NCBI GenBank assembly: GCA_009694165.1 | Contig: SHVP01000050.1 | Span: 1-17,601 of the forward strand | Length of the DNA: 17,601 nucleotides | DNA from: Alphaproteobacteria bacterium | GTDB lineage: Bacteria > Pseudomonadota > Alphaproteobacteria > SHVP01 | Direction: 5' to 3' | Shown: one piece after another, positions 15,969-17,601 of the stretch | Position numbering within the stretch: position 1 is the stretch's first letter | Layout: each line of letters starts with the position of its first letter | Program-made: the position numbers and the translations under genes | The notes under the pieces: generated by a model | What the model saw: the letters and a program-made list of their open reading frames with translations, nothing else | What the model was told of the DNA's origin: nothing | Databases searched by the model: none

Positions 15969-16565
15969 GTGTCTACCGCCCCTACGCGTCGTTTCGTCCT
16001 CGTCGGTTTCGCCGCCACGGCCGGTCTCGCCGCCTGCGCCGCCTACCTGCCGCCACCGCCGCTGCCCGAACTCTCCTATGCCCACCTGCCGCCCATCCGC
16101 CTCAACGTGGGACAGATCGAGGTTAACGAGATCTACGAGCCGCCGCTCAAGCCGCCCAACGTCGAGCATCTGTTTCCGACCACGCCGCAGACGGCTGCCC
16201 GGCGCTGGGCCGCCGACCGGTTGCAGGCGGCGGGCGGCGAGGGGCGGGCGGTGTTCGTCATTCGCCGCGCCTCGGTGATCGAAACCAAGTTGCCGCGCGC
16301 CCAGGGGCTGCGGGCGATGTTCAGCAACGAGCAATCCGAGCGCTACGACGGCCGCCTCGAGGTGGCGATCGAGATTCGCAACGACCGCGGCTTCCAGGAC
16401 GCCTTCGCCACCGCCCAGGCCGATCGCAGCCGGACCCTACCCGAGAACGTCACCCTCTACGGCCGCGAGAGGGCCTTTCTCGAGATCACCGAAGGGCTGA
16501 TGAAGGACGTCAACGACCAGCTCGAGGTCAACATCCGCCAGTACCTCAGCCGCTACCTGCGCTGA
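15969..16565 (+). CDS. Small envelope lipoprotein of unknown function
   Basis: The product has 198 residues from the GTG at 15969, or 200 from the in-frame ATG at 15963; ribosome-site spacing favours GTG. The N-terminus has twin arginines (TRRFVLVGFAATAG) followed by the lipobox GLAAC, with the Cys at residue 25 in ATG numbering. A lipidated, outer-facing product is expected, and the RR pair leaves Tat export open. The mature part begins with a Pro-rich stretch (YLPPPPLPELSYAHLPPIRL) and ends in an amphipathic helical segment (LMKDVNDQLEVNIRQYL). I do not recognise a named domain. The gene follows hslO after a 60-66 bp gap without a clear promoter, so it may be the last member of the argD operon. 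Function unknown. Confidence 0.75.
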   Translation: MSTAPTRRFVLVGFAATAGLAACAAYLPPPPLPELSYAHLPPIRLNVGQIEVNEIYEPPLKPPNVEHLFPTTPQTAARRWAADRLQAAGGEGRAVFVIRRASVIETKLPRAQGLRAMFSNEQSERYDGRLEVAIEIRNDRGFQDAFATAQADRSRTLPENVTLYGRERAFLEITEGLMKDVNDQLEVNIRQYLSRYLR

Positions 16566-16609
16566 CCTCAGCACAGCCCTGAAAGGCGAACTCCCCGGCC
16601 ATCTGGGGT

Positions 16610-16698
16610 CACCCTTCGAGACGGCGCTTCGCGCCTCCTCAGGGTGAGGAACCAAATACCTCGTCCTGAGGAGCGCCGAAGGCGCGTCTCGAAGGACG
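16610..16698. repeat. Imperfect inverted repeat (two 40-nt arms, 9-nt spacer)
   Basis: Arms at 16610-16649 and 16659-16698 are inverted copies (roughly three quarters identical) around the spacer at 16650-16658. Each arm also contains its own hairpin: GGCGCTTCGCGCC on the left and GCGCCGAAGGCGC on the right, so most inner mismatches keep local pairing. The sequence resembles dispersed palindromic elements that I know from other alphaproteobacterial genomes, often with TCGAGACGCGC and CTCCTCAGG cores. It lies between convergent genes and could act as a bidirectional terminator. No second copy was noticed in this window. Confidence 0.75.
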
Positions 16699-16719
16699 CG
16701 TGTTCGCCGGCGTCTGTGT

Positions 16720-17601
16720 CTACGCTGAGGGGCTGGCCGCGAAGGCGATGAGGCGGCGAAGGAAAGCTTCGCCGGCCGCGACCTGCTCGAGGGTGATGAA
16801 CTCGTCAGGCCGGTGCGCCTGGTCGATACAGCCCGGGCCGCAGACGACGGCGGGCAAGTCGGCCAGGTCAAATAGTCCCGCTTCGGTGGCGTAGGACACG
16901 GCCGCGGTCCGGTTGCTACCGGCGAGCGCCAGCGCCAGGGTCTCGGCCGGCGAGCCGTCGCGGGCGGCCAGCGGCGGCACCTCGGCCACCTGGCGCGTCT
17001 CGATGGTGGCGCCGGCGAAGCGAGCGCGCAGCCGCGCCAGCACATCGCCCTCGGCCAGTGCGCGAAAGCGCCGCTCGATCGCCCGGCCGTCATCGCCCGG
17101 AACTTCGCGATATTCCCACAGGAAGCTGCATTCCCTCGGCACGATGTTGAGGGCCGTGCCGCCCCGCACCGTGCCCACGTGAATCGTCGTGTAGGGCGGG
17201 TCGAAGCGCGGATCGCCAGGGCTCGCGGCCTGCTCGTCGGCCATCCGCCCGAGGGCCGCGATCAATTCAGCGCCGAAGAGGATCGCGTTGGCGCCGCGAT
17301 GGGTCGTGCTCGAATGCGATTCGAGGCCAGTCACTGTCGTGAGGAAGGCGCGGATCCCCTTGTGGGCGTTGACGACCTTCATCTCGGTCGGCTCGCCGAC
17401 GATGACGGCGCGCGGGCGCACGCCCTGGCGCCGGATCAGATCGATCAGCCCGGACACGCTGAGACAACCCACTTCCTCGTCGTAGGAGAAGGCGAGGTGG
17501 ATCGGCACGTGCAGCGGGCGCGCCCGCATCGCCGGCACCAGCGCCAGCGCGATGGCGATGAAGCTTTTCATGTCGGTGGTGCCGCGGCCGAACAGCTTGC
17601 C
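16720..17601 (-). CDS. argE: Acetylornithine deacetylase (partial, 5' end off window)
   Basis: This M20-family metallohydrolase removes the acetyl group from N-acetylornithine, supplying ornithine to ArgF. The frame enters from the window edge and 293 residues are visible, so roughly the first 95 of a typical 385 are missing, including the HxD metal motif. What is seen: GRGTTDMKSF with the bridging Asp, SYDEEVGC with the catalytic and metal Glu pair, VGEPTEMKVVNAHKGI, the HSSTTHRGANAI dimerisation region, GGTALNIVPREC, and a C-terminal CGPGCIDQAHRPDEFI with the last His ligand. M20 members are similar to each other, so succinyl-diaminopimelate desuccinylase is the alternative. Nearby argD and argF support ArgE. 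It converges on the small lipoprotein across 154 bp that contain the inverted repeat. Confidence 0.88.
   Translation of the reverse strand, partial: GKLFGRGTTDMKSFIAIALALVPAMRARPLHVPIHLAFSYDEEVGCLSVSGLIDLIRRQGVRPRAVIVGEPTEMKVVNAHKGIRAFLTTVTGLESHSSTTHRGANAILFGAELIAALGRMADEQAASPGDPRFDPPYTTIHVGTVRGGTALNIVPRECSFLWEYREVPGDDGRAIERRFRALAEGDVLARLRARFAGATIETRQVAEVPPLAARDGSPAETLALALAGSNRTAAVSYATEAGLFDLADLPAVVCGPGCIDQAHRPDEFITLEQVAAGEAFLRRLIAFAASPSA

Overview
The window looks like chromosomal DNA of a high-GC alphaproteobacterium, plausibly Rhodospirillales-like. The argD-argF-hslO order, the gene content and rows of about 75% GC point that way; this assignment is inference. Most genes are ordinary housekeeping genes. 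Two stretches stand out: a lower-GC three-gene operon at 4114-7206 and a broken glycosyltransferase gene at 8106-10407.

Layout. Positions 1-1271 (-) hold a periplasmic gamma-glutamyltransferase cut by the window edge. It is divergent from a P1-family, self-cleaving aminopeptidase/amidohydrolase (1384-2394, +). A coiled-coil lipoprotein with an OmpA-like C-terminus follows on the minus strand (2398-3618). After a 301-bp gene-free stretch comes tRNA-Arg(ACG) at 3920-3996.

Next to the tRNA is a tightly overlapping minus-strand operon. Its first full gene fuses a lipoyl domain and an E3-binding-type domain to a NeuD/PglD-type left-handed beta-helix acyltransferase. It is followed by the alpha and beta subunits of a thiamine-diphosphate 2-oxoacid dehydrogenase E1. 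The E2 catalytic core one expects with these E1 genes is absent and a sugar-type acetyltransferase sits in its place. This is the best candidate for an undescribed system: acyl groups made by oxidative decarboxylation and carried on lipoate might be passed directly to a sugar or amine. A short ORF just upstream, joined by an ATGA overlap, may be the tail of a truncated further gene.

A QueG/MMACHC-like iron-sulfur protein (7423-8109, +) is convergent with a TPR/O-GlcNAc-transferase-like (GT41) gene that carries two in-frame TAG stops and one frameshift. A YbiO-size MscS channel (10476-12701, +) is divergent from it.

The right third is arginine biosynthesis: promoter, argD, argF and hslO coupled by ATGA overlaps, then a small lipoprotein. 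A 40+40 bp inverted repeat separates that lipoprotein from convergent argE (16720-17601, -), cut by the window end. ArgD makes N-acetylornithine, ArgE deacetylates it to ornithine, and ArgF converts ornithine to citrulline, so three consecutive steps are encoded here. All family assignments come from reading motifs by eye; no database search was run.
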